Below, piece after piece: positions 22,251 through 23,086 of a stretch of 23,086 nt of DNA. The position numbers were made by a program, and so were the translations under genes. Every line of letters begins with the position of its first letter. The first letter of the stretch is position 1. The DNA comes from CAG-1031 sp964556785 (GTDB lineage Bacteria; Bacteroidota; Bacteroidia; Bacteroidales; Muribaculaceae). The notes under the pieces were generated by a model. That model did no database searches and had not been told where the DNA came from. It saw nothing but the letters and a program-made list of their open reading frames with translations. The DNA lies in NCBI GenBank assembly GCA_964556785.1, contig CAZKXM010000023.1:1-23086 (forward strand), in the 5' to 3' direction.

Positions 22251-23086
22251 ACTTAACCGGCTCAAGCTGAACGGTGAAGTGACGCATGAGCTCGCTTTCC
22301 CAGACAATCTTCACACCGTGCTTGATTTCGTCGCGACGGTCGTAGACATTCTTGAGGGCAGCGGCGATCACACGCATGTGATTGTCGGTGTAGACACGGC
22401 GGGGAATGGCCAGACGGAGAAGGTCAAGACCACCGAAACGGTTCTCGCGGGTCACGGGATCACGGTCGGCAAGAATGTAACCGATCTCGCAGCCGCGTAT
22501 ACCGGCCTCGCGATAGAGCTCGATGGTGAGGGTCTGGGCGGGGAACTCCTCCTTGGGCACATTGGTGAGCACCAGTCCGGCGTCGATGAAGATAGCGTGG
22601 CCGCCGGCGGGACGCTGATAAGGAATGTGGTATTCGTCGAGGAGCGATGCCAGGAACTCAACCTGATGGATGCGTGTGCGCAGATTGTCGAACTCGGTAT
22701 TCTCGTCGAGACCAACTGCGAGAGCTTCCATATCGCGGCCGTTCATACCGCCGTAGGTTAGATAGCCTTCGAAGGGAATAACAAAGCGCTTGGCGCCTTC
22801 ATACCAGTCTTCCCAACGGGTAGCGATGAAGCCGCCCATGTTGACAAGACCATCCTTCTTGGCCGCCATTGTCATGCCGTCGGCAAGAGAGAACATTTCC
22901 TTTACGATCTCCTTGATTGTGCGGTCGGCATAGCCTTCCTCGCGGGTTTTGATGAAGTAGGCGTTTTCAGCGAAACGGGCCGAGTCAAACACCACTCGCT
23001 TGCCGAACTTATCGGCCACACGGCGCACCTCGCGGAGGTTTTCCATCGAAACGGGCTGGCCACCGGCGGTGTTGTTGGTGATGGTG
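22249..23086 (-). CDS. tnaA: Tryptophanase (tryptophan indole-lyase), C-terminal part; 5' end beyond the right edge
   Basis: This is the C-terminal 279 codons of a PLP-dependent beta-eliminating lyase that splits tryptophan into indole, pyruvate and ammonia in the cytoplasm. The reading frame is open to the right edge, showing ITNNTAGGQPVS upstream of the first internal ATG at 23046, so that ATG is not the start. Visible motifs are VFDSARFAENAYFI, the PLP-lysine region TMAAKKDGLVNMGGF (second Lys, codon near 22855-22857), PFEGYLTYGGMNGRDMEALA, YQRPAGGHAIFIDA and LLRLAIPRRVYTDNHM. These match Bacteroidales tryptophanases as I know them. Tyrosine phenol-lyase is a close relative and cannot be strictly excluded without the N-terminal half. 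It is convergent with the LRR gene, and no 3' partner such as a tryptophan permease is visible. Confidence 0.92.
   Translation of the reverse strand, partial: TITNNTAGGQPVSMENLREVRRVADKFGKRVVFDSARFAENAYFIKTREEGYADRTIKEIVKEMFSLADGMTMAAKKDGLVNMGGFIATRWEDWYEGAKRFVIPFEGYLTYGGMNGRDMEALAVGLDENTEFDNLRTRIHQVEFLASLLDEYHIPYQRPAGGHAIFIDAGLVLTNVPKEEFPAQTLTIELYREAGIRGCEIGYILADRDPVTRENRFGGLDLLRLAIPRRVYTDNHMRVIAAALKNVYDRRDEIKHGVKIVWESELMRHFTVQLEPVK

Noticed and set aside
1..23086. CRISPR arrays, tRNA or rRNA genes, insertion sequences, phage genes or defence cassettes
   Set aside because: I looked for regularly spaced short repeats, cloverleaf segments, transposase or integrase motifs and terminal inverted repeats and found none; composition and promoters are uniform.

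Overview
The window looks like a chromosomal segment from a Bacteroidales bacterium, most plausibly of the Muribaculaceae type (gut, Bacteroidota). The grounds are: almost every transcription unit starts behind a TAnnTTTG box, the Bacteroidota -7 element, and A-rich leaders replace Shine-Dalgarno sites; there are SusC-like TonB-dependent receptor and lipoprotein architectures, short Por-type C-terminal tails, a BspA-like leucine-rich repeat protein, a DapL-route lysine/peptidoglycan pathway and a Bacteroidales-type tryptophanase. Codon use is fairly GC-rich and even throughout. I see no insertion sequence, phage gene, tRNA, rRNA or CRISPR array. The family assignment is inference; the class-level assignment is firm.

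Layout. Positions 1-2168 (minus) hold the start of an RND efflux operon: a membrane fusion lipoprotein followed by an inner-membrane RND transporter that runs off the left edge. Positions 2353-4040 (minus) hold purC and menG, coupled by an ATGA overlap and driven by a very good promoter at 4060-4091. Positions 4103-11150 (minus) form a three-gene operon: a TonB-dependent receptor, then two DUF5689-type surface lipoproteins (the second overlapping the first by ATGA), ended by a strong hairpin. Diverging from it is a secreted endonuclease/exonuclease/phosphatase (11303-12343, plus). Then, all on plus: two tandem paralogous secreted beta-repeat proteins (12473-17322), dapF-dapL (17490-19604) and a secreted BspA-like LRR protein (19769-22150). 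The LRR stop codon lies inside a large composite inverted repeat. A convergent tryptophanase gene (minus) runs off the right edge.

How the genes work together. The most interesting unit is 4165-12343. A TonB-dependent receptor without a SusD partner is co-transcribed with two lipoproteins carrying at least three DUF5689 units plus three further OB-like repeats, and sits opposite a secreted nuclease-fold phosphodiesterase with an intact catalytic set. My hypothesis is an outer-membrane uptake system for a phosphodiester substrate such as extracellular nucleic acid: surface OB-fold lipoproteins bind it, the receptor imports it, and the periplasmic enzyme cleaves it. This is inference from gene order and fold resemblance. 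I recall similar receptor/DUF5689 neighbourhoods in Flavobacteriia, but could not check. The other units are housekeeping (purine, menaquinone and diaminopimelate synthesis), catabolic (tryptophanase) or cell-surface proteins.

No gap between genes exceeds 300 bases. The largest (2169-2352, 17323-17489, 19605-19768) hold the promoters and terminators listed.
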